Assembly (NCBI RefSeq): GCF_035582795.1
Contig: NC_134365.1
Coordinates: 137,233,077-137,297,076 of the forward strand
Length of the DNA stretch: 64,000 nucleotides
Reading direction: 5' to 3'
DNA from: Mycteria americana
Taxonomy: Eukaryota; Chordata; Aves; Ciconiiformes; Ciconiidae
Both the position numbers and the translations under genes were made by a program. This document shows, piece by piece, positions 48,701 to 60,700 of the stretch (its first letter is position 1; each line of letters begins with the position of its first letter). The notes under the pieces are model-generated. The model had not been told where the DNA came from, made no database searches, and saw only the letters and a list, made by a program, of their open reading frames with translations.

Positions 48701-51700
48701 CTTTTTCTATGGCGAGATAAGAACATGCTTACAAAACTATGAAAACAGTAGGAAGGTTCACTATCATGTAATTCGCAAGTTCACTTTTTAACCTGCATGT
48801 ATCTTAAATTAAAGGTACAGAAAAAAACCCCAAACACAAGTTCTGTACTCCTTTGCTTAAAGCAAGGAGTACAATGCTGAACTATACTGAGGAAAAGAGT
48901 TACATCATGACAGTAAACACATAAATCACGTTGGGCTATTTCTATACTGTCTTTGTCAGTCTTCCCAGGGAGGGAACCCTGGTCCCCACAGCCCACTGGT
49001 GTGTGTTGGCAATAGTTACTCTCCTCAAAGGCTAGCATCCTCTGGAGGGCACATGGCCTGTGGTCACTTTGCATAGATTTGGCCTAGATCTGTGCTCCAT
49101 GTAATATGCTCAAGTGAGGCCATGATTTTTTTTTAAGCTTACAAAGCCTGAAATAGCATGAGTAGTGTTTCTATGATTGACTGTTCAACATGGGGACATG
49201 CTGCAATGTTTGAGTGTACGTAGGCCATTGGGACAGCAGACAACTGTCCTGGATAAAAGAAGTCAGAATTGGTGCCTCTTGGTGTGAAGTAGATTCTGGA
49301 GTGACCTGTCCTGTCAGCATTGCTTGGACTTTAACTCAGAGAAAACTACCTTGTTCATTCTAGACGGGGACCTTGCCTATGCTAACACATGCGCACTCTG
49401 AACAGAACCTATGAGAAACACAATGTCCTGGTTTTGGCTGGGATAGAGTTAATTTTCTTCCTAGTAGCTGGTATAGTGCTGTGTTTTGGATTTTAGTATG
49501 AGAATAATATTGATAACACAGGGTTGTTTTAGTTGTTGCTAAGTAATGTTTACACTGGTCAAGGACTTTTCAGCTTCCCATGCTCTGCCAGGCACCTAAG
49601 AAACTGGAAGGGGGCACAGCCAGGACAGCTGACCCCAACTGGCCAAAGGGCTATTCCATACCATATGGCATCATGCTCAGTATAGAAACTGGGGGAAGTT
49701 GGCTGGGGGGCAGCAATCACTGCTTGGGGACGGGCTGGGCATTGATCAGCAGATGGTGAGTGGTTGTATCACTTCTTTTTTCCTGGGTTTTGTTCCTCTC
49801 TCTCTCTCTCTCTCGTTGTTTTCCTTCTTATTACAATTTATTACTATTTTTTTGTTGTTGTTCCAATTATTAAACTGTTCTTATCTCAACCCACTAGTTT
49901 TCTTACTTTTGCTCTTTCGATTCTCTTCCCCATCCCATGGGGGGAGGTGGGGGAGTGGGAGGGTGAGCGAGCAGCTGTGTGGTACTTAATTGCTGACTGG
50001 GTTTAAACCACAAAACAGAATGAGACAAACTGACAACAAAGGCACACACACAAAAGTTTGAGGAAACTACTACAGTCCTTTTTGAAAAGGTATCTTCTAT
50101 GCAACGTGCAAGCCTGGCTCTGTAATTCCCTTTGTAACCTCCCCTTCACCCCAAGGTTCAGCTGCCTGTGTCCAAGGAGCCAAGGCCCAGCTGAGTAACC
50201 TTAGCTCAGGCTGTGCAGAAAATTACCAGGTTGTGCAAAAGAGCTGTGAGAAAGTCTGTAAAAAGATAAGAAAGGTGAAATTAGAAACTGAGGTAGGATT
50301 AGAAAGATGGGATCATTATTAGTGCAAGGAACTCAAGAGGAAAAATACCAATATGGAAAGATATTATATCCAAAAGGAGGGAAAAAGAAGTCAACTTGGT
50401 AGTGATCAGCTGGTTGTCAGCCAGACCAGCAGTGTCAACAGGGCATTAACATTAATGGATCTCGTGGATGATGACAATTTATTGACGTTGGGGATATGAG
50501 AATCTGTTCCAAGGTGCAGCGAAGGCTTTCTCCTTCTGCCTACCCAGCCTGCCAAGATTCTTCAGGTGTCTTACCAGGGGTGGTGAGCACACCTAGCTTA
50601 AGCTAAGATTTAACAAACTACTAGTTATCTTTTGTGTCTTAGCCAGTAACTGCTTTATACTCTTTAAGCTGCGCATATTCCTGCTTGCAGAATTTGTTTG
50701 CATGCAGATAAAGATGCCCAATGGTTCATAAGAGGGTCAGTAAGAATAATCTGTATAAACTGATCAGTGTCACTCAAGATGCCTACATTGAAGTGGCTTT
50801 TTCATCTCAAGGTTGAATCTCAGGTAGCCTCCTGGTCCCCATCTCCCTCCATTTCTATAATACGCTGTGTACCCTTCCATGTTCTGCACGCGTCTCTGCC
50901 TCCACCACCAGAGTAATTCTACCCCTGTATCACTAACTTTGTTTGGCCTGAGGCCTAAGCAAAAGCCAAGAGCAAACCATATGCCAGCTGGCTGGGCTGG
51001 ATAGTACCTGTTGTCTTATCAGGTGAACCAAAGGTACCTCCTACCTCTTTCTGACAAGACAAAAAAGCACACCAGAGACCACTAGTGGTCTTCAGCTGTT
51101 ACAAGCTAAGTACAAAATTTCACCTCTTGAGATTTCCACTCTTCTGACAAAGTTGGCTGAAACTGAAAAATGGCTTAAAAGTACCAGGAGCCCCCTCTTC
51201 CCCCATCTCGACAAACAGACCAAGTATGATGAGAGAAGCTCTGATTTCATAGGAAATCCAGGATAAAAATTTGAGGTCACCTGACGTATATGGTCAGTAT
51301 GCATGACACTAACTGAGCTGTGCTAAAACAAATCCTTTCCATACCTTTCAGTTGACTATCCTCTTCTCTGCCTTTGTTCTCTTCTTTTCCTACTGCTTGC
51401 TGTTGAGCTGCAAGTGCAGTGAGTTGTGCAGACTGTTTAATTAGGGATACCCTGTAGAAATAATTTCTCCAGAACACCTCCTCCTTTACACTAGAGAGAA
51501 CAAACAGATTTTGATTACGACATTTGGAAATATGGTTCCTTTTACGATCTAGCAATGAAATAAAATTAAATATGCAGAGGGAAGGAGTAGACATAGCTGC
51601 CTTCTAAGTAAAAACTTAGGAATTTGTGATATTAACACAGTTTAAAAGAATCCATCAATGTAGAAGTTCTTGTTCTCTTACAAGATAGTTACAATGGACT

Positions 51701-54700
51701 TGAACATATAATAATAATAATAATAATAATGATGATGATGATGATATTTATTTAGAAAAAGCTTAACAGCATGCAGCAATACATAATTTGGAACAATATT
51801 ACACTGTTCCATCTCTCTTGCCAAATTACGTAAACAAACCCAACAAGCCAAATAACCCTCTTCTCTTCACTTACTCTCTAAACCCAACATTCTATTGCTG
51901 TCAAACTATATTCATCTGCATTTTCCCGAGACCTCAGGTGGAACTGGAACATCTTTGATCTATAGGCAGAAGCCATTCCTAGTTTGCAGCAGAACTATGT
52001 CACTATCTTCACATGTTTCAGCATGTCCACAGGACCTTCCATAACTGCCATCTCTGAAATGACCAGCTCCAATAAATGGGAGACTATCCTGTTTCTTAGG
52101 TAACACTTCCCTCTGATAATCCTCCAGCAAGCAAGAAAAGTCCCAGCTTTAACCCAGAGGCAAGAGAAGCCAGAAATGGCAAGGCCCGTGGGGAGGAATG
52201 TGTGTAGGTCAAGAAAGAAAGAAAGAAGAGAGTGAAGGTACCTTCCCACCCATTCAGGCAAACAGTGACTACTGAGACTAAGAACAGAAAAAAACTCCTA
52301 TTAAGCAATGGGGTAGGATAGGCAAGGATAGCATGACCAGAGGCTGAAGACAGAGCATCGGAGTCAGATCCGATGAAGACCTAGAATATGGGCAGAGCTT
52401 TAGGACTGACAGCAACAAAGAACAGCAGGGAAGGGGGTAAATGAAATAAGGAGCTGGGAAGGCTTACAAAAGGAGGAGATTTAAGATAGAAAAGCACACA
52501 AAGAAAGATGTTTTCTTTCCTGTTTCCATCCTCAGACAAGACACTAATGTTGGAAACTCCTACTTAACAAGAATGTTGACCTACGAAACAAGCTTAAGGA
52601 GCAGAGTCTGGAACTGGGCAAGGAAGGAGAACAGCACTGGAATAAAGCTGGGATCAAGAAGCCATACATGAACAGGCTATAACTGCTGGGACAAAGACAT
52701 GGATCTTTTAGCTAGGTCCACTAGAAGGAAGGCAGCCACAACACAGCCCTTTTCCCGCTGCCTATTCAAAACCAGTTTTTCTTGCTTGCATTGCTGCTGT
52801 TTTGTCATGCATTCTTTTACCATTTCTCCATGAGGCCTCTGACTAGCTCTAATAACCTTTTTGGGGTGTCAGTTACACCAATAGGTCTGAACATTTTTGT
52901 TGCTACATTTACCTTTTGTTTGCGAAAAAGATTTTCAATTAATTTAGCACACTGGACATAGAAAAATTTAAGGCCTCTCCCATACTTAAGTCAACAGGTC
53001 CTTATTAGTTCTGAATTTCTTAACAGATCTACTTCTGTTCTTTCCTGTAATTGATAAACCGCAATGCACACGCAATATTCCATGCATTTGAAATTAGCAG
53101 ATATAAAAATACATACAGAGGAAGTACATAAAGAAAGAATTTAAGGAACTGAAAAGAAAAAGGAGTAACTTACGAATATTTACAGACACATTAAAAGTAC
53201 AACCATACATAGATATCATCAGAAATTACTTACTGTTTGGGAACAAGATCAAACCTCATCCTATTGAGAAGTTCATCTTCTTGTAACATCACCATTGCAA
53301 CAGGGTACATTTGATCAAAGTCAAAATTAAACTGCACACCTGCTGGAGGATCCCGCAGAAAATTTCGTTTATCCTTTGAAGAATGTATTTATGGTCATTA
53401 ACTGATATCAGACAAAGGATATCATATTTCACACACGAGACCAGCAAAGCAATCCCACTTCCCACATACTTCTATCATACCACAAAGCTGTAATGCCTTT
53501 ATAAAAATAAAAAATTATTTTAGGGATCTACTTTGGCTCAAGTTGATACTGAAAGAACTATTTACTCTTGCACATGACCAGCGCAGTGACACAAAAAACT
53601 GTATATTGAAAATACCTAATTTAATAATGCCAGCCAAACTTCTTTTGAAAAAACAAAGAAAAAAAAAAAAAAAAAGGAAGTTTTAACCTCTCCAACAGAA
53701 AAATATCAAATCTTACAGGAAACGAAATACTTACTGCTGATAAGGCCAGTATTTGTTGTTGAATTGTCTCTTCTTCATTGCTGTCTACCCAGGGAGGCAG
53801 TGCTGCTTCTGTTATTGAGAGGAGGAAGATAATTGCATGTGTGTTACTTAAAAAAAAAACAAAACCCAAACCCCAAACAAAAATCCCACACCTTACATAA
53901 AGTAACATATAATGTCACAAAAATAGGCAGACCTACATCGGCAAGCCAAGTCTTCGTTCCTTTTTCCTAAACTGAGCTCATGGCATGAGAGAAACTCTAG
54001 GAATGGATCTTCGCTTATTAAAGGTGAAAAAAAAAAATTAAATAGTTGCTGATTTCTGTTATTGTAAAACTAAAACTGTGGGGATTTCTTTGCAGTGTGC
54101 ACCAGTCAGAACTTGGTGCCTCTTTAGTTACTGAAGTAGTGCTGTGTAACTGGTTAAGCTGCCTGCAAATAGAAATTTCTTGATTCACTTTAAATGCGTA
54201 AACTTTGTCTAAATTAAGTTTTCAAAATCATTTACTATTGTATTAACTTTCTAACACCCAGAAGACATCAATTCTTTAACAGTGGAGGAAAATAAGTTAT
54301 TAATTTGTTATAAATTACAACATGTTATATACTGAATAAGCATACTTGAGTTCAGCTGATTTATATATTTACACAGATACTTCCAAAATAGTTCTGTAGG
54401 CTGTACATAGAGGAAAATAAACTATTTTGCATGTATAGAAATCTATTAATCTCTTCACTGTCAATGCAAATTCAGCCTACAGAGACATTATGATGCATCT
54501 GTAACAGTTAACAAATAATTCTTGTGCACTTAAACTAACAATGCTTATTTGCCTATGCACCTGACATCAGCAAGATCTTTCACCCACGTGGATTCACATC
54601 TGATGCTAATGCTTCTTTCAGTTAGGCCATCTGTTACTCCTTCTTTCGCCAATCTAGCTACCTATTTTCATGAAACTTGTAGAAAGATATTAACAGATGC

Positions 54701-57700
54701 CAAAGTTTACTAACAGAGACAAAAAGACAGAAATATGGACAACGCAATCACATAAGCAGTCTTGCAAGAAGAAAGCAGACTAACATACTAACTACAGACA
54801 GTATGAAAAACTTTATCACGATCCATTTAAAAACAGCTCATTTTCAAGATTAACAATAGTTATTCAATAATTCAAACACTAATTATTAAAACTGTCAGAA
54901 ATTATTGCATTCAAGTAACATGTTAAAAGAGATAAAAGCCAATGATGAAACGCAACGTAAAAAAAAATTGTGATTTTTTTAAAGTCTCAAGTAGATCCAC
55001 TGATGTCAATAGTACATGGGTGCATAACTCAAAGCATTCAGATCACAGAAAATTATAAAGCAAATGATTTATGGGAAAGCAAAAGATCAATTATGCCTTT
55101 AATGTAAGCAGAGCAACTCCTACAGCAAAACTAACTAAATACTACAGTGCAAACCATAACCCATGATTTTCATTTCATTACAAAAATGTGACACGATTAC
55201 TAAAGCTCAAAAGAAATCAGCATGCCTGTTTTCAGTAAATACACAGGCTTAAGATTCAAAACAACAATAAGTGATCAGCTTTGCTAGCATAGTGATCTTT
55301 GAGTTAATTTCATAAAGCTGAATTTGGTTAAAAAAGCAAATCTAAACCAACTAGATAATGTAACACTAACCTCACTTAAAAATGTCATCTTCCTATTCCA
55401 CAATATATGTTAAGTTCTGTCATAATGTGGTTCATTAAACATAGTTTTGATAGATTAGGTTTAGATATAGCTCAATTATCCAGGTTCCAGTGAGTTTTAG
55501 CTTATGCAATGTTATGCATTATCAAAAAAGCATACCTTACCTGATTTTTTTGTTTGCTGCTCTTGGACAAATTTTTTCTGTTCCTTCTGAAAATCTCCAA
55601 TAATTGTCTAAAATAAAAATTAGGGAACCACAATAAAAAAAAATTCACTCCTTTTGTTTCATGTTCCCTCAGAAAGTGCTTTCAAATATACTGTAGTATC
55701 ACATTCTTATATCTCTGGTGGCCCTTTTTGTAAGTTAAAGGTGTTTCATGTAAATCATATGTTCCCCTTTACTGAAACATTTGATTTTGCCTTTAAAAGT
55801 TTGAACTATTGTGTATGCTTTCAAAATTATATTTATAGTTTTATCAAGTTCAGAGGACGAAAAAAACAAGAAGGAAAATCCTAGCTGATAATTTGAACAT
55901 CAGCATACTATGCATATACACTTACTGCCTTACCATATCAAATACAGACAACATAGAGTATTCAGACTTATTTAAACATGTTTTTAAAGCATTAAACACT
56001 TAAAGATACCCTTGGCTTTTCAATAAGTTTCAAGAGTTGCCCAAGAAATACGTCCATTGTAATAAATCGGACTTGTAAAATTGTTAACTATGATTTTCAG
56101 AATGTCTGCTTAGCTGAAATGAAATAATTTCTCCATTTATGTTGTTAACAAATCTTCGCCAAAAAATTATGTTCAGAAATATCCTATATTGAATTTAGAA
56201 TTAAAAAAATGAAGAATGGTCTCACAAGTCAGCACGCCATAATCTAGAATTAACAATGAAATGTTGTTCTGTAGTTGAAAGCAGAGGCAAAAACTCATGA
56301 AGCTAGAAATGAATACTTAAACCACTCACGAAATACAGATTTTAGGTAGTGAGGTCTATGGCTTAACAAGTTGCCAAAAAGCATGCAAGTCTTCAAGCTA
56401 AATCCTGATAAATTGCTATAAATTTTTTTCCTTCAACAGCCCAGCATTTCAGTTTAAGATTAACATCAGTGAGAGTTCTACCGTAGTACCTGTTATACAA
56501 ATAGATCGTTGTGGTTCCTCTTGGTTGTAAGTTATATGAATTTTTGGTATTTATGGAATAAAATCATTTATATGGTGTAAAAAAAAAGCTTTACGATTAT
56601 ATAGCTATAATACTGTTTCTCCCATATGTAAACTTATTAGTTAAAACAGGGAATTCATATTATTCTAAGGCATTCACAGAAAAAAAAAAAAAAGGTATTT
56701 TAGGCATAAAATATGCTGTAGGTACTTAGCTACAGTTTCTTACGAGCATTATTATTTGTGAATTAAATTACCAAATAACCTTCTTACTCGATTTTTCCTT
56801 TTTGATGTGGATGAAAATTATGTTAGACTCTAATAGACTGTAGTAGGAAATATAACTCTGCTATTATATATAGACAGTGGTCACTAAAAAGTCAATGAAA
56901 TCTGGAGACAAAATTTGATCATAACAGAAATTTAGAAGTGTCATTTGATGACTAATTTCGAAAACAACATGAAAACTAATTACATCAAGAAATTGAATTT
57001 CACTGTATTAAAAAAAACCCGACACGCTTTAGTTCCCCTGAAGGGGTGTCTGAGACACAGAAACAGGAGGAGGGGTCTGGCTGCATCTCCCATGTCTGAC
57101 ACTCCTGGATGCACAGTCCCACTACAGCTGGGTTGGTTTTGGCCAATTCCCTTTCCCTTCCCCTTCCAAGCTACCCTTGCTAAAAAACACAGAACACTAT
57201 ATAGCACTTATTGCTTTATTGCTCCCTTTTTTTTTTCCCCCTCTTTCCGCCAAGTTCATGACTTAAAGCACTGGAAGAACACTTGCTGGCAGAAGTTAAG
57301 CAACTGGAGCTGGAAGCCAGGAACAGGGAAGGCAAGAGATAAGAGGCAGGGCCAGGGAGGGGGGGTGGTGGTGGTGGGAAGAACAGGACAATAGCAAGCT
57401 GTTTTGTTAGCTCACTGGGTCTTATGAAACCATTCTTGTATAGCTCTAGGGTCTTAGTATACAATATCCACAAAGCTGACCTAATTCTGAATCTTGCTTC
57501 AGAGATGCATTTAAGACGCAGGCTATGGCATTCCCCTTTCCACCTAAATAAACTGGGGAAAAAAACCCCAATCCACACATCTCCCAGACATCCCCCAACT
57601 GCCTGTCTCTACTAACTCTTCCAGCCTTTCCTCCTATGTCAGCATTTTTCATATTTTCTTCTGGTCTTTCTCCAGTGTATCTACATCCTGAAGGAATGGA

Positions 57701-60700
57701 ACACAGGTGCAGTACTGAGTAAAGCAGAGTGACCATTTTTTGGCATGTCTACCTTGAATAAATATTTCAGTCACATCATCTATCTTCACAGGAGATATCT
57801 GCTCTTGAAATATGTAATTCCTAAAGCCAGCTTAAAGAAATGTTATCACATGCCAGATTTGCTACACATTACAACAACAGTAAGCAAGCAGATATTTCTA
57901 GATACTTGATCTGAAAGAAAGTACCTTATCAATAATACTGTCGATTTTTCCTTCTTCTACAGACTTCTTTATCGTATGTGCTGTTTCAGCAACGGATTCA
58001 GATATCTTTTTTGTAGCAGCAGTGGCAAAATTGAAGAGGTAACCTTTCATAGATGAGAAGAGAAATAGCTGAAAAAAAGATCTCTTTAAATCCAGTTCTC
58101 TTACCAGATTTTTCCTTTCTCTTTAGACATTTGGATACCTACTTGAAATCTTCCCTCAAATTCATTTAACCCAGCTTCTGGCCTACAAAGAACTCCTAAA
58201 ATCCTATTTATCCTTTTCTAGTTCATATTCTTTAGTGATAATGATCAAACTGTATGTTTGATCACAACTTTCTGTAAATCAAACTTTTATACATGTACCT
58301 GGTTTACTAAATCAAACATTACTAATGGTCCTTGACATATTGCTTTCCAATTAATTTTCTGAAGCCATGGGTCTTTCCTAATTTCATTTAAATATTTCGG
58401 AGACATTAAGCAATAAAGTAACTTTAGCAACAGTATGAAAATACAATTATATTTTTTAAGAAAATCAACATGCACAATAAAGTCTCATGTAGTAAGGCAG
58501 CAAATGCATGAAAAATTTTAGTCAAGTAACACTTGAGATTCCTTCAAAAGTGTTAAGATAGAAAAGGGCAAACATGAAAAGCAAGCTCCTATTTTGCACT
58601 GTCTTCCTCTTTTTAGTTTCATGAGAAACACTGTGGCCCTGTTTGCTTAATTTTCTGAATACATTCAGTGTCAGAACAGCAGTAACAAATATTTTCAAAG
58701 ACTAACTAGCATTTTTTATATTGGCAGTGCTGAAGTGAAGAAAGGTAGAAGGGAAGAACTACGCAGCATGGACAGTTGCCCTGTATTGTCCGTTTTTAAT
58801 TAAGGAGAACAAACTTGCAAGCAGCAAGATGTATATCACAAACCTTCAGAAACATTAAATATCAGTTTATTGACAAAGGATCTTAAAGCATTGGTATTGT
58901 TTATTTCTCAAATGATGACATGATGTCACAAGCACTTTATTACATTCAAACAGTTGTATTATGACTATTATATTATCACAGTTACATATTTACTATGTTG
59001 GTAAGTGCCATAGTAAATATTATAATACAGTAATTGCAGAGGGATTAGATAGATTGGAGCACGGGGCAATCATCAATGGCATGAAATTTAACAAGTCCAA
59101 ATGCTGGATTCTGCACCTGGGATGGAGTAACGTCGGCCACAAGTATAAATCGAGAGAGGAGTGGCTGGAGAGCAGCCCTGCAGAAAGGGATCTGGGGGGG
59201 CTGGTCAACAGCAGGCTCAACATGAGTCAGCAGTGCGCCCTGGCAGCCAAGAGGGCAAACCGCACCCTGGGGTGCATCAAACACAGCATAACCAGCCAGT
59301 CGAAAAAGGTGATTATCCTGCTGTATTCAGCGTTGGTGTGGCCTGACCTTGAGTACTGTGTGCAGCTCTGGGCCCCACAATTTACGAAGGATGTGAAGGT
59401 GCTCGAATGTGTCCAGAGGAGGGCAACAAAGCTGGTGAAAGCATTGGAAGGCATGTCCTGTGAGGAGCGGCTGAGGACTTTGGGGTTGTCTAGTTTGGAG
59501 AAAAGGAGGCTGAGGGGCAACCTCCTTACTCTCTACAGCTTCCTGAGGAGGGGAAGTGGAGAGGGAGGTGCTGATCTCTTCTCCCTGGGATCCAGTGACA
59601 GGACTCATGGGAATGGCTCAAAGCTGCATCACTCAGGGGAGGCTCAGACCTGACATTACGAAATATTTCTTTACTGAGAGCGTAGTCAAACACTGAAAAA
59701 GGCTTCCTAAAGAGGCGGTTGATGCCCCAAGCCTGTCAGTGTTTAAGACACATTTGGACAATGCCCTTAATAACAAGCTTTTAACTTTCGGTCAGCCCTG
59801 AAGTGGTCAGGCAGTTGGACTAGGTGAGACTTGTAGGTCCCTTCCAACCGAAATATTCTATTCTATTCTAATTCTAGGGTTAGAAGTAGCGATGGTGGAT
59901 CTAAACTGCATAGCAGCTACCAAAGATATATTTGAGGCATTAGTAAGAATGCAAAGCACATGGGATGGTAAGAATATTTTAGTTATTCCAGAAAATCAAC
60001 TTTGATACAGGGGATTTAAAAAAAACCCCAGCAGTTCTGTTTCAAACAAACAAAAAACCACCTTCCTTCTCAAGACGTCACAAAAATTCTAGTTTCCTTA
60101 TAGGTTAGAAATGCAAGAAGTAACCTTACCATGAAAAAAAATGTGAGTTGTTTTAACGCACAGTTGTTAGCCACTGGTAGAATGAGTTACTTTGGAACAT
60201 TCATGTCACCTTTTGGAAAGTTGACTGTTCTTTGTGGCGTATAAAATATTCTCTCTCTAATGATATCACCAAATGAATACTGACAAATGCAGAGGTCTAG
60301 CCAGCCCTCAAGCAAGCCAGTTTTTTATACATAACTTCCATTTATAAGCCACAGAATGATGGCAACCAAACTTCCTTCAAGTACTTGCTAGCATCTCTCA
60401 TATCTATTATCAGGCTTTACAACCCATCACATGCTTCACATTGTATAAAAAAATGCCTATCTTCTACACTTTAGATATAGACATATATACTGTTCCCATT
60501 ATGACAGCAGAGGAAGCAGCAGCCTACTGGATTATTTCCTCCCTAACAGCTTTTACTGGTCGTTTTATGTATCCCTGGAAACTTTCTCATATGCCATTGT
60601 TTTAGGTGCAAAAGGTGCTGAAACATTTGCTGTCCAGCGATGTTTTGGTATTGTTGGGCAAAGTGGTTTTGGCCAGTCCTGGAACCAGTCTGAAGAGCAA

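Larger units (their letters stand above)
45529..51344. other. SYAP1 intron 6
   Basis: 5.8-kb intron, the longest in the gene. It holds the LTR at 49424-50017, a T/G simple repeat at 47477-47562 and a short duplication (tagttagctctta at 45999-46011 and 46024-46036). The stretch at 50.1-50.9 kb is somewhat less AT-rich and might be an old transposed fragment, but I could not assign it. Confidence 0.75.

Noticed and set aside
58069-58080. Upstream pyrimidine-rich acceptor as the main SYAP1 exon 2 start
   Set aside because: Joining it to exon 1 shifts the frame and soon meets a stop; the downstream acceptor restores the conserved sequence.
58961-59653. 230-codon frame as a host gene
   Set aside because: CR1 reverse-transcriptase fragment; the first residues before about 59037 are unrelated flank.
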